Assembly: GCA_022497155.1 (NCBI GenBank)
Contig: MU385763.1
Coordinates: 124,001-188,000, forward strand
Direction of reading: 5' to 3'
DNA from: Whalleya microplaca
Lineage: Eukaryota; Ascomycota; Sordariomycetes; Xylariales; Xylariaceae
Length of the DNA stretch: 64,000 nucleotides
Made by a program: the position numbers and the translations under genes. A model generated the notes under the pieces. It searched no databases. It was not told the DNA's origin and was given only the letters and a program-made list of their open reading frames with translations. This document shows, piece by piece, positions 22,804 through 32,419 of this stretch; the first letter of the stretch is position 1; each line of letters opens with the position of its first letter.

Positions 22804-23367
22804 ATGGCGTCCAACGAAAACACTCCCCTCATCAAGGGCAGCCTCATCAAGGGCAGCTGCCTCTGCGGCTCGGTCGAATACACATTGGCCAACGGGTACG
22901 GCCGGATGGCTCTCTGCCACTGCCAAAACTGCCGCAAGATCAGCGGCAGTCCGTTCGCCGCGGGCAGCGTCTGCAAGGTGGAGGTACGTACTTGTACTCG
23001 ACCCTCGAAGGCCTCGAGCCAGCCCGGACAACCAACCAATTAGACCGGATACACTAACAGTTGGCGCTGCTTCCAGAACTTCAACATCGTCGCCGGACAA
23101 GGCGATGTCGCTCTCTACGAAGACAAAAACCCGCGCGACGGCACCCGCATCAAGCGCTGTTTCTGCCGCCGGTGCGGGTCCGCGCTGTACAACTTGCAGG
23201 ACAAATCTCCCCGCATCGTCATCGTGTACATGGGGACCATGGACGGCGTGCAGGGCGAGGGCGTCCCGCCCGAGGCGGCGTGGACGCCGCAGGAGGAGCG
23301 CTGGTACAAGCACAAGGCCGGCTGGCTCCACTGCAGTGCGAACACGGTGAAGAAGGACGAGAGGTGA
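22804..23367 (+). CDS. CENP-V/GFA domain protein (glutathione-dependent formaldehyde-activating-like)
   Basis: I model this as join(22804..22983,23077..23367), 156 aa. The 93-nt intron has a GTACGT donor and a TTCCAG acceptor and joins KVE to NFNIVAGQGD in phase 0. Zinc-ligand cysteines typical of the GFA fold are present: CLCG at residues 19-22, CHCQNC at 38-43 and CFCRRCG at 88-94. The family includes formaldehyde-activating enzyme relatives, but most fungal members have no proven reaction. Residues 9-18 are a perfect duplication, LIKGS-LIKGS, encoded by a 15-bp direct repeat at 22,828-22,857. An in-frame ATG at 22,627 would add 59 basic residues that could serve as a mitochondrial leader; I prefer the start at 22,804 because family members begin close to CLCG. 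Confidence 0.85.
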
Positions 23368-23805
23368 GCGGCGGCCAGGTTCCCAGAAACAGCACCGAAC
23401 GATCGTGCTTCACGGTCAGGACGTGGTGATCATGATGGGATAAAGGAGGATAATCGGACGAGTTGAGGAAGAACCGAGCCTTGGAAAGGCATGGAAAAAA
23501 AGTATGTCGAGTCAGCCCCCTCGGGTTGATGCCCGAGAATAGAATATCTCCCCAGACTCCTATCTCCACAGAACGGCAATGTGGGGTGTGAGGTTGAATT
23601 GTGATTATCAAGCCCGGGGAAACTATGACGCTGTCTAGCTATAGCTAGGTGCTACTAGGTTAGCACCTCAATGATAGGACCGGGCAATTCGTCTCTATTC
23701 CTATTCTGTAATCTCGCTGCTCGAAAGACATCATAGATAGTACTCTGCAGTCCTTGCATTGCTTTCAAGTGCGAGCACGCAAATTGAAATCTTGAATCAG
23801 TGAAA
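23368..23805. other. Intergenic between GFA-domain gene and GST gene
   Basis: This is short spacing between two plus-strand genes. I see no open frame or repeat of note. It should hold the terminator of one gene and the promoter of the next. Confidence 0.45.
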
Positions 23806-24543
23806 ATGGTCAGCATCAAGCCCCTGACGCTGCACGCGCACGCGACGGGACCAAACCCGATCAAGCTCGCGGCGGCGCTAGAGTTCCTGAACGTCCCCTA
23901 CACCGTCAAGCTGTGGGAATTCGGCGACGATCCGCAGAAAGGGGTCAAGGGCGCCGAGTTCCTCAAGATCAACGAAAATGGCAGGGTGCCCGCGTTAGAG
24001 GATCCCAACACCGGGGTCGTCAGTTGGGAGTCCGGAGCCTGCATGAACTATTTGAGACGGGTCTACGACACGGACGGCAGGATTTTAGGTCCCAAGGGCA
24101 GCAGTGAACAGGACGTGGTGGACTTCGAGAAATGGGAGTATTTCTTGTTGACTACCTTGGGTCCCATGACTGGGCAAACGAATTGGTACAGGTAAGTAAG
24201 GATGCAAGCTATCTTGTAGCTCCCAAGTGGTCGGCCCACTGACCAAACACGCAGACATTACAACCCGGTCCAAAACGACGATGCGCTGAAGCGCTACGTC
24301 GAGCAGACAGAGCGCTGCTACAGCGTCCTTGAAGGACAGCTGAACAAGACCGGCAGCCACAGTATTCTCCCAGGAGGTATCACGGCAGTTGATCTGCACT
24401 TCGAGCCTTGGGTCCGTCAACACTCCTTTGCGCAAATCAGCTTAGATCCGTACCCAGCCATCAGCAAATGGTTCCAGAAGATGGACGGCTTGCAGGAAAT
24501 CCAGAAAGCATATAAGAAGATCAAAGAAGCACCTAACCCGTAA
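23806..24543 (+). CDS. Glutathione S-transferase (Ure2/GstB-like)
   Basis: I model this as join(23806..24191,24255..24543), 224 aa. The 63-nt intron (GTAAGT donor, CGCAG acceptor) splits an Arg codon between NWY and HYNP. The N-terminal thioredoxin-fold domain (about 1-88) begins KPLTLHAHATGPNPIKLAAAL. It contains LKINENGRVPALEDP, the cis-proline glutathione-binding loop, followed by SWESGACMNYL, where the family has an E-S glutathione contact. The C-terminal helical domain (about 100-224) contains ITAVDLHFEPWV, the N-capping-box region, where the usual A-D pair is present. It probably conjugates glutathione to electrophiles in the cytosol. The role in detoxification or stress is inferred from the family only. 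Confidence 0.9.
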
Positions 24544-24721
24544 ATCCCAATTGAAAGATAATATATAGTACCAACTTTGGCACCTATTGAATTCGCAAAT
24601 ATTCAGATTGAGATGGGTTTCACAGAACGCCTCCGAGAGACGCCGCTCCTGCTACCATGCATCCAGACTTATTAAAAATCCAAAACTCCGTGAAACGCCG
24701 CTATACCTAGGATATATGTGT

Positions 24722-26310
24722 TTATCGCTCGCTAGAATTGCGACCGAGTCTCATCGCCGCGGCTTGGACGACGCTCGTCTCGAGGGACGGTGTACTTCCA
24801 TTTGAATCCTGTCTTGTGCCCGACTCCCGGAGAGGAACAACCTCCCACCTAGGCATAGCATCGTCCATACCTGGCCAGAGATCAGTGGGTATATATTCCG
24901 CAACCTCTTGTCGGAATAGTTCTCGCTCTTTGCGGTCGCTCTCGATAATCTTGTCGACAGCTTCCCTAGCTTTCCTCCAAATACCCGATACCTTCTCTTC
25001 CAATGTCTTTCTTCTTTCAACTTCAAGTATAAGCCCGTCATATGAATTGGCATAGCTGTCGTAGAAGATTCGCAATTCTTCCATCTCAACTATTTTGTCT
25101 TGTATGGTGTGCTGCTCCTCTACCCATCTCTCGCGAAACTCCGACTCGGCCGATATGTAGCTTTGGAGTCGCGACCCAATGTCCTCTAGAAACTTGAATG
25201 CCTCAAGCGTTGAGATGTAAGTCATTTTGATCTGGTTTGTCTGCTCGTCCAGGGCCATAAAATCCGCTTCCATGTACTGCAGACGTTCGGTGAGCTCTCG
25301 CACTACGTCGTCGACTTCGGAGGCGTCCTGGACGACGACCCCAAGCATCTGGGCGCGATCCTCGGGCGATATCGGGTCGAACTCTGGCATGTGCGACTCT
25401 TGCTCGGCGATTACGCCAGATATCGACATGTCCTCTCCACCTTGTGACTGTGTAACTTCGGCGGCCTTGATCCTAGCCAGGGCTGCTCCCCCCTCGGTTG
25501 TCCTGACGGCGGTTACACATACGTCGAAGTGTTTGGTAAGAGATGAGAGGAGTTCGGCCATCGCATGGGAATTCTCCGTCATGGCGGAAAGGAGATGGGG
25601 AAGCGGTCGTGCTGTGGACGAGGCAGACGGCGATGAAAGGCTGGGAGCGGCATTCAACATCTTGTTGAGCGAGCGCATATCGGTATCGAAGCGTAGAAGA
25701 TCGCCGTCGAATGACTTCTGGGTAGTCTATAAAAGTAATGGACAATCAGCATGTCGTGCAAGGAGACACCGCTACAGCAGATACTGACCTGTAACGACTG
25801 TATGTTCTCTTTCAGGGCATTCCTCAAGGCATCGACCTGCTTCTCATCAACAAAATCGAGCAAGTTCCTCTTCTCCTCACCAGCCGGCCTGAATGCGCTT
25901 TCGACAATCCGATTGCGTAGGACCTTCATAGTGTCCTCGAGTCGTTCGTTCGCAGCGTCCAGTGTCTTGATGATCTGCTTGAACTCTCGCTTGCCATTGT
26001 CGTAGGTTCGGTTCATGCTTCTTCGCAAGCGCAACAGCAGGCGAATCTGCTCACTTATGCCCTGGTGGATGAATCGCGACTGGGCGGTGAGGATGACGGA
26101 TTCCTCGTGGGCTTGTCGCGACAGATGGACAAGCTCATTGGCACGTAGGACGAGTCCCATGGAAGAGAGAGAGCGTTTGGCATCGAGGAGGTGCTGTACG
26201 AGGGTCTCGACAGATATCGAATCGATGGATGGAGCATGGCCATGTTGACGATGTCGAGAAACAGACCTCGACGCCGATGCTGACGAGGCTGTGCTTCTGA
26301 GGGACGCCAT
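24722..26310 (-). CDS. ATG17: Autophagy-related protein 17
   Basis: I model this as complement(join(24722..25726,25789..26310)), 508 aa. The 62-nt intron (GTCAGT donor, TATAG acceptor) joins ENIQSLQ to TTQKSFDGDLLRFDTDM in phase 0. The N-terminal region, with SVETLVQHLLDAKRSLSSMG at about 32-51, ANELVHLSRQAHEESVILT and FKQIIKTLDAANERLEDTM, matches the conserved Atg17 family of filamentous fungi. The protein is almost all helical and coiled-coil, with no membrane segment. Atg17 is the scaffold of the Atg1 kinase complex (with Atg13 and the Atg29/Atg31-type partners) that starts autophagosome formation at the vacuole. The gene is divergent from the unknown large gene at 27,015 across about 700 bp that contain a minisatellite. 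The assignment is from remembered family sequence. Confidence 0.88.
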
Positions 26311-27014
26311 ATCGATGATTGTGAAGCAGCGAATAGCCGTTGGTCATGCGAGTCATCTACATTATTACTGGTAGGTGATCTCAAGAGTCCGAGGTAATTC
26401 TTCTTGGTGTGATTCAGATGTGAACAGGATTAGAAGGGTTCGATAGGCTCCATCGGATTGATGAGAACATTATAAGTACATAAACTATTAGCTTTCGTCA
26501 GTGCTCTCCAGTGCTCTCCAGTGCTCCCCAGTGCGCCTCCCCAGTGCTCCCCCCCAGTGCTCCCAAGTGCTGGATCCTGGAGGTTACAGCAGCCTTGGAT
26601 CGGCAAGCCACGGTACAATAGCGGACACGAAACTACCGATTGGCCGGGTCACTGTTAGCGGACGTATGCCAAGACATAAGTGGCAAGGGACTCGCTGCAC
26701 TCGCGCCAAACCACGCCAAACTACCCTGACTACCCCTGATTATAGTTGCAGATCTCCCCATTTGAAACCTCCATCTTCAGATAGAGCAACACATCTTGCA
26801 ACATGTCTTCGATGCCATAGTCTTGACATTGATTCAGTAAGCTCTTTTTATACAATCTTTAATTTGTAATGTAATGTCTTTGTTTCAACGTCGTATCCTG
26901 TCCAGCGTATTGCAATTATAATTCTCTCATTTCATTTCATTTCATATCATTCTAGGTATTTCACTTCTGCCATCTAGTGAGTTTATCAGGATGAATTCCT
27001 GACCAGTGCTGCTC
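26311..27014. promoter_or_regulatory. Divergent intergenic region (bidirectional promoter) with minisatellite
   Basis: About 700 bp separate the start codons of ATG17 (minus) and the large unknown gene (plus), so both promoters must be here. The middle holds a C-rich tandem repeat (26,499-26,571), and close to the plus-strand start there is a TTTCA-unit run (about 26,928-26,950). No other gene is supported. Confidence 0.6.
26499..26571. repeat. CAGTGCTCYCC minisatellite
   Basis: About seven imperfect, variable-length units built on CAGTGCTC plus a C-run lie in tandem (units near 26,499, 26,509, 26,519, 26,529, 26,542, 26,555 and 26,565). They sit between the divergent promoters of ATG17 and the next gene, where unit-number changes could alter promoter spacing. 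Confidence 0.75.
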
Positions 27015-28847
27015 ATGGAAGGGCCTAAGCACCCCGGCGAACAAATGGATATCTCACCATCGGGTTGGGATATAAAACGAAAGCCTGTACCGTCATTGAA
27101 TACAAGACCGCCATCTCCGGCGGCTAGCTTTGATATTCTTGATGATCTCATTGATGATTATCTTGAGCCACCTGATTCCAATCATGGCCCTGCATCATCA
27201 ACTGAGCCCAAGGAGGCCAAGGAACCGAGGTTGGACACCCGTCCTCCCATCCCTCCACGGCAGTTGTCGGTGCCTCTCGTTTCCAGCCCTTCCGAGATAT
27301 CCATTGACTACAGTGTCTCTACGCCAGAGACATCGACTTCAGGCCGCTCGCTATGGAAGACAGCTCTTGACGAGACTGTCTATTTTGCCGGGGGGCTGAT
27401 TTCACATCCCTTTGAGTCGACCAAACATTACAGCATCCTGCGACATTCCCATGGGCTAGTCTATTATCGAGGCCCGTCCACGAATGTCACTATCACCGTC
27501 TTCGCAGATACACCATTACCAGCTGACCGTTCGTTTTGGTTACAACGTAAGGGTTTCTCTGGAAATATGGGCATGGATGCTAGTGCTCTTTTACGTACAC
27601 AGGGGAATTGGATCGACGTGACACCATCTTTTGAAGCTCTGCCCTCTGAACTTCCCGAATCGGATGAGAGGGCATGGCAAAGGGATATTAAAAAGTTTCT
27701 CAAGAAAGCCGTCAGCCATAAAAATCTATCTAAACATATGATCCGCGAAACCTGTATCATTCGTGTGCCGGCCTCGGCATCAGACGGTTATTTGCGTATC
27801 GTTATGTGTACAGGTGAGGGGTCTAAGAAAATCCTCTGTCCCTCGCCCGTCTTCCGGGTGGCGAGCACTTCCTCTGATGTAAGCGTGTTCCGGGGTGCAA
27901 GCTTGAAGACCATGCCTATTGAAGTCGGGTTGAAGGTCGCATCCGTGGTTGGTACGAATGTTGCGAATAGGTTTGTTGCACCAGCTACGACTGCTGTGGC
28001 TGTTGTGCAAGATCGTGTTGAGGCTTTACAGCCAGGATTCGTCACCAAAGAGGCCGGCAAAATAGCCTACATAAAATCTGGGCTTCAGGAGCGGTTCATC
28101 GCTCTGGAAGAAAACTTTGATGCGGAGAGGGACGCTAGATACGACAGCTTCCATACAGGAAGCAATCTGGAATCGCCACCCGAGATTATCGGGGCCGATA
28201 CTGGACCTACAATCCCATTTCCGATTTCATTTAGCGGTAAGGTTGTAAAGGGGACAGGCCAAGGCTGGGCTGGAACTGGTACCCCAACAGCAAACCTCTC
28301 GAGCATACCAGACGATTTACTGCTGCGTCTTAATGGTATATATATTGGGTGGGCTTCAGTGCAGTCACAGAAGGGACCCGAGGCCGTTTCACACGATTGG
28401 CACGAAGCTATCATTACTGTCGGCCCTTCACCTTATGCAGCGCCTCGGATCGTTGCTAAGAATGTAGCCACCGTACACAGTATCTACAATTTCGGTCAAG
28501 CAACGTTCTTCGATGCGAAGCTCAAAGTTATAGTTATGGCATTCTTGAGGCCGTTGCCCAAACCCGACAAAGCACGGCCGCCTTCAGCAATCGCTGCCGC
28601 CGTTGCACGCGATGTCAACGTTGCAGTCGCGAGTCTCAGTCGAGAGAACTGGCAGTGCGAGCCGAGTCTCAGGAGGATTCAGACCGAAAAAAGCAACAAA
28701 ACTGTTGAAGAAAGATATGTGGACGTGAGGGCGCAGGTCCAAAAGAGGGTCGACAGTGTACCTGTTCACTGGGCTGGTATTCGGACCACGAGAGCGGAGC
28801 TCAAAGATCACGTCTACGGCAGAGGTGGCTTGTATATACGACGGTGA
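27015..28847 (+). CDS. Large conserved fungal protein of unknown function
   Basis: This intronless frame encodes 610 aa from the ATG at 27,015 (three further codons upstream lack an ATG). The N-terminus (about 1-100) is proline-rich and disordered-looking, with RPPSPAASFDILDDLIDDYL and TRPPIPPRQLSVP. From about residue 110 a folded region begins: SLWKTALDETVYFAGGLISH, HYSILRHSHGLVYYRGPST, then WLQRKGFSGNMGMDASALL and KKILCPSPVFRVASTSSDVS. It continues through KVVKGTGQGWAGTGTPTANL to a basic C-terminus ending YIRR. The pattern resembles a protein conserved in filamentous ascomycetes that databases often label 'LipA and NB-ARC domain protein'. I see no P-loop or lipoyl-synthase cysteine motif in it, so that label should not be taken as function. 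No signal peptide or membrane segment is visible. Confidence 0.85.
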   Translation: MEGPKHPGEQMDISPSGWDIKRKPVPSLNTRPPSPAASFDILDDLIDDYLEPPDSNHGPASSTEPKEAKEPRLDTRPPIPPRQLSVPLVSSPSEISIDYSVSTPETSTSGRSLWKTALDETVYFAGGLISHPFESTKHYSILRHSHGLVYYRGPSTNVTITVFADTPLPADRSFWLQRKGFSGNMGMDASALLRTQGNWIDVTPSFEALPSELPESDERAWQRDIKKFLKKAVSHKNLSKHMIRETCIIRVPASASDGYLRIVMCTGEGSKKILCPSPVFRVASTSSDVSVFRGASLKTMPIEVGLKVASVVGTNVANRFVAPATTAVAVVQDRVEALQPGFVTKEAGKIAYIKSGLQERFIALEENFDAERDARYDSFHTGSNLESPPEIIGADTGPTIPFPISFSGKVVKGTGQGWAGTGTPTANLSSIPDDLLLRLNGIYIGWASVQSQKGPEAVSHDWHEAIITVGPSPYAAPRIVAKNVATVHSIYNFGQATFFDAKLKVIVMAFLRPLPKPDKARPPSAIAAAVARDVNVAVASLSRENWQCEPSLRRIQTEKSNKTVEERYVDVRAQVQKRVDSVPVHWAGIRTTRAELKDHVYGRGGLYIRR

Positions 28848-30333
28848 ATTCTGGGCCAGATTGAAAGGCCAAACTTACGGACTGTAGACATCCCTCCTAT
28901 AGGAGATATACAGCCAAGCCAGGAACTACCTAACTGAAAGCTGGGAGCTTATACTGGGCGAATTTCATTTTAGCCAGTATGCTAGATGTGAGCAATTTGC
29001 TGATAAGCATCACATAGTCAGAATATTCCTTGCTGTCCTCGGGACTTATCAATACCCTACTCTTAAGTTTCCTCTGAATCAACGTCTCAGATGTGTCCAG
29101 ACACGCATCCTGCGTCTCTCAATTGCCTTCTACATCTCTATGCTTAAGGTCATCCCTCTCTATAGCTCTTTGGCATTTTGCTTTCACCTGCTCGATGGAG
29201 AATAGCGGTAAAGTGATTGTTCTCGCCCAATCCTACCGTTGATTTGTTTCCTTGGTAGATAGGTTGCGTGCGACGTATGTCTTAATACACGTCTCACGAT
29301 CCGTAGTGCATTCATGGTCCTAGTTAACCGGTAGTTCGACTTGACCGGTCCCAGGGTTGTATCTATTTGCGGACTTCATTGCATGTCCACCGACTACATG
29401 TCTCATTAAGGAGGGCCCGTGGCTGACGACATCCGAGCCCTGAGACCACTGATACATGGCGCCATTCTGCATTCATTCATTGAGGGCGGCCCCGCTGTTG
29501 TTCGACTGTGGGTAATGATTCAAATCGCTATTATTGAAGTCGTGGTATCTTGTACCCTAGTCACGGGGGCCAAGTGTTACGTGGTTCGAACTCTATTGTC
29601 GTTTGCTACACTTGGTATGCCCATAAACTCAAGTTATTGTGTATCGAAGACCCAATACGCAATAAATGCTACGGTCATAAGTCATATATGCAGCAGAGTA
29701 ACTCTCAAGACTGATGATGTAATTCTGTTGACAGTCTTTGACGCGGCCAAGGGTCGCAGTGACGATCATAGACGATACGAACAAAGGATCTTCCCAAGGG
29801 ATATCTCTTCTTCTATTTTCGGATGTAAGGTTACAGGCAACTATTCACACTTCGACGAATCGTAAGAGAGCAGCTCTTATCAACAAGTCTTGCCTTGATG
29901 GAGCGCTTGCAAGCCACAATGATCCAAGCAAGCTGAGATCATCACCACATCGACGTTCATCAATTCACTAGCAGGTGGGAGAACGCACGTACAGCTCAGA
30001 CCTTGCCGGGAATCTATATAAGGTCGAATCCGAAAGAACACTTATGTCGTGCATAGGTCTCGGCAATTGACCAAACATCGCGAGTTCGATTAGCGGGGTG
30101 GCTAAATGTTGAATGCATGCCATACCAATCACGGAAACAGATTTAAATGATTGGTAATATCTACATACATTGCAGCATAAGTTCCACTTTTGCTTAGTGT
30201 ACGAGTTGCCAATACTAGGTTAGGTTATTGGGCGAGGCCGGAGTGATAAGAACGGCACGGAACGTCTTCCGATGACGGTTGCGAGTTTCCTTCCGTCGAC
30301 TTTCTAAACCGCCTGGTTCATGATCAATATACC
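28848..30333. other. Intergenic, no gene recognised
   Basis: About 1.5 kb. A plus-strand frame at 29,419-29,865 (148 codons) starts with GTG and has no recognisable features. The last few hundred bases are the promoter side of the permease gene; a TATATAAGG stretch lies near 30,014. No RNA gene was recognised. Confidence 0.4.
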
Positions 30334-31845
30334 ATGGGCTCCTCTCCAGCATTAGCGACTGAAGCTCAACCCGGGCCAGAGCCTTCATCGAAAAATGCTA
30401 AGGTCAACGATGACGCTGAGCGCATTATGTCTGAAGATGAGGAAGAGATTATGGTGAACGGTGATGGGGAGGGGAATGAGCTAGAGGCTGACAATGCGAC
30501 TGTCCGGCGTCTGAGACTCAAGGTCGACCTGCGTTTGTGTACGATCGCGGGCATACTCTGTTCGCTTAATTTGCTCGATTCCGGTGTCATCAGTTCCGCT
30601 TCGGTGACATCGATGCCTTCGGATCTGGGACTAACGGGCAATCGATTCAGTATCAGCATCTTCATATTTACCATATCGAGTATAGCGTTCCAACTACCCT
30701 CGACATTGGCTGTCCGCACATTTGGCCCTAGACTATGGTTCTCGTTCATCACCTTTTCGTTTGGCGTCATCACCATGTGTACGGCCTTCATCCAAACCTG
30801 GCAACAGATGATTGCGTTGCGAGTTCTGCTCGGTATGGCCATGAGCGGTATCTACCCCGGACTGACATACCTGATCTCAACGTGGTACCCGAGAAAGGAG
30901 CAGCAGACACGCTTTGCGTTTCTCCAAACCGGCGAAGTCATCATCCTCGCAACGGGCAGCATCGTCAACTTCGGGCTTAACCAGCTGGACGGCAAGGGCG
31001 GCATCGCCGGCTGGCGCTACATGTTCCTGGTGCAGGGCCTGATCTCGATCGTCATCGGGCTGGTGACCTACTTCTGGATCGTGGATTTCCCGGAGGAGGC
31101 GCACCGCTCCTTCTACTTCCTAACGGCGGCGGAGCAGAAGCTCGCCGTCGCGCGCATCCACGCGGACCGCAAGGACGTGCACGCGGACCCGTTCTCCTGG
31201 GCCAAGGTGTTCGTGCACGCGCGGGACCCCAAGGTGTACGGGTTCGCGTGCATGTTCTTCCTGCTGAACCTGGTGTCGACGGCGCTGTCGTACTTCCTGC
31301 CCATCATCCTGCAGAACGGCATGGGCTTCGGCGAGAACGCGTCGATCCTGCTGTCCGCGCCGCCCTACTACTACGCCGTCATCCCCGTGCTCCTGTCGTC
31401 GCTCGTCGGCGACCGCCTGCGCCTGCGCGGCCCCGTCATCGTGTTCAACTGCCTCACGCTCATCGTCGGCTTCTGCATGCTCGGCTTCGCCGAGCAGGTC
31501 GCCGTCCGCTACGTCGGCACGTACCTGGCCACCGGCGCCTACGTGAGTAATTGGGCCGCGCTCAGCGCCTACCAGGCCAACAATGTCGCCGGCCAGTGGA
31601 AGCGCGCGTTCACCGCCGCCGCTGTCACGGCTATGAATGGCGCCGGCGGCATCGCGGGGAGCTTCATTGTCAGGTCGCAGGAGGCCCCGCACTACATGAC
31701 TGCCGTCTGGGTCTCCATCGGGTCGCACATCTTGATCATCGGCATGGTCGCTGCCTTCTCCGTCTACTTCTTCTTGGCCAATAAGCGGGCGGCGCTAGGT
31801 AAGACGATCATCGAGGGCGTCGAGGGCTTCAGGTACACGTATTAA
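30334..31845 (+). CDS. MFS permease, allantoate/nicotinate (Dal5/Tna1) type
   Basis: This intronless frame encodes 503 aa from an ATG in a good context (ACCATGG). The N-terminal 55 residues are acidic and cytosolic. About 12 membrane segments follow. Family motifs include FQLPSTLAVRTFGPRLWFS at the TM2/loop region, RVLLGMAMSGIYPGLTYLIS, STWYPRKEQQTRFAF and GWRYMFLVQG. Near the C-terminus are AYQANNVAGQWKRAFTAA and GGIAGSFIVRSQEAPHY, then a terminal GFRYTY. It belongs to the anion:cation symporter family; the substrate (a nitrogenous or vitamin-type anion) is not decidable. The segment 30,980-31,700 is strikingly GC-rich, unlike the eight-exon relative at 9,652-11,631, so the two are not recent duplicates. 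It converges with the ferric reductase gene. Confidence 0.9.
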   Translation: MGSSPALATEAQPGPEPSSKNAKVNDDAERIMSEDEEEIMVNGDGEGNELEADNATVRRLRLKVDLRLCTIAGILCSLNLLDSGVISSASVTSMPSDLGLTGNRFSISIFIFTISSIAFQLPSTLAVRTFGPRLWFSFITFSFGVITMCTAFIQTWQQMIALRVLLGMAMSGIYPGLTYLISTWYPRKEQQTRFAFLQTGEVIILATGSIVNFGLNQLDGKGGIAGWRYMFLVQGLISIVIGLVTYFWIVDFPEEAHRSFYFLTAAEQKLAVARIHADRKDVHADPFSWAKVFVHARDPKVYGFACMFFLLNLVSTALSYFLPIILQNGMGFGENASILLSAPPYYYAVIPVLLSSLVGDRLRLRGPVIVFNCLTLIVGFCMLGFAEQVAVRYVGTYLATGAYVSNWAALSAYQANNVAGQWKRAFTAAAVTAMNGAGGIAGSFIVRSQEAPHYMTAVWVSIGSHILIIGMVAAFSVYFFLANKRAALGKTIIEGVEGFRYTY

Positions 31846-32419
31846 TCTACGCTGGTCCTACATAATTGAAGAGTCTCACATGTGGTAGCGGGGCTAGTAA
31901 GCGCCGAGCGGTTGCTTTTACGATGCTATTATGATATGCGGTTTTGGTGAAAATAATGAAGGCACGTTTCACGACGACAGCGGTGGCAGCCATTAGTGGT
32001 AATACATACCTCAGGAATATTTTGACTTGGGTAATACGAAAAGAATAAGACTTGGATAGACTAGTAATACCATATGCGTCACCCTGAATCTTGGGACTCG
32101 TCGATGGCCCGTTGGGGCGGTAGAAATACGAGAATGAACTGACTTAACTTCGGACAGCTGATCATAAACTGCAATTTATTTCATAGGGTGTATCCATATA
32201 TGTTCACTCGTTCTAACTGTGAATCCATGGCTGACCATACCAACCTCGCATGTAGCGACCTAACCAGTGTACATAATTCCCAGTCTAGAAGCCCAATCCG
32301 ATACCAATCCGACGGAAAAATCATAATAACAATTTCCTAAGTATAATAAGCAGTTCCAATTCACTTCGCTCGCTCGCTCGTTGCCGGTCACATCAAAGCA
32401 AAAATCAATGCGTGTATTC
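31846..32419. other. Convergent intergenic region
   Basis: This is the 3' flank of both the permease (plus) and the ferric reductase (minus). A (GCTC)n-like short run, CTTCGCTCGCTCGCTCG, lies near 32,362-32,380. No gene is supported. Confidence 0.45.

Noticed and set aside
29575..29620. GGTTCGAA sequence suggestive of a tRNA T-loop
   Set aside because: No pairing stem around it and no acceptor, D or anticodon arms at the right distance.
29419..29865. 148-codon plus frame
   Set aside because: Starts with GTG, no ATG near the start, no recognisable protein feature or intron signal.
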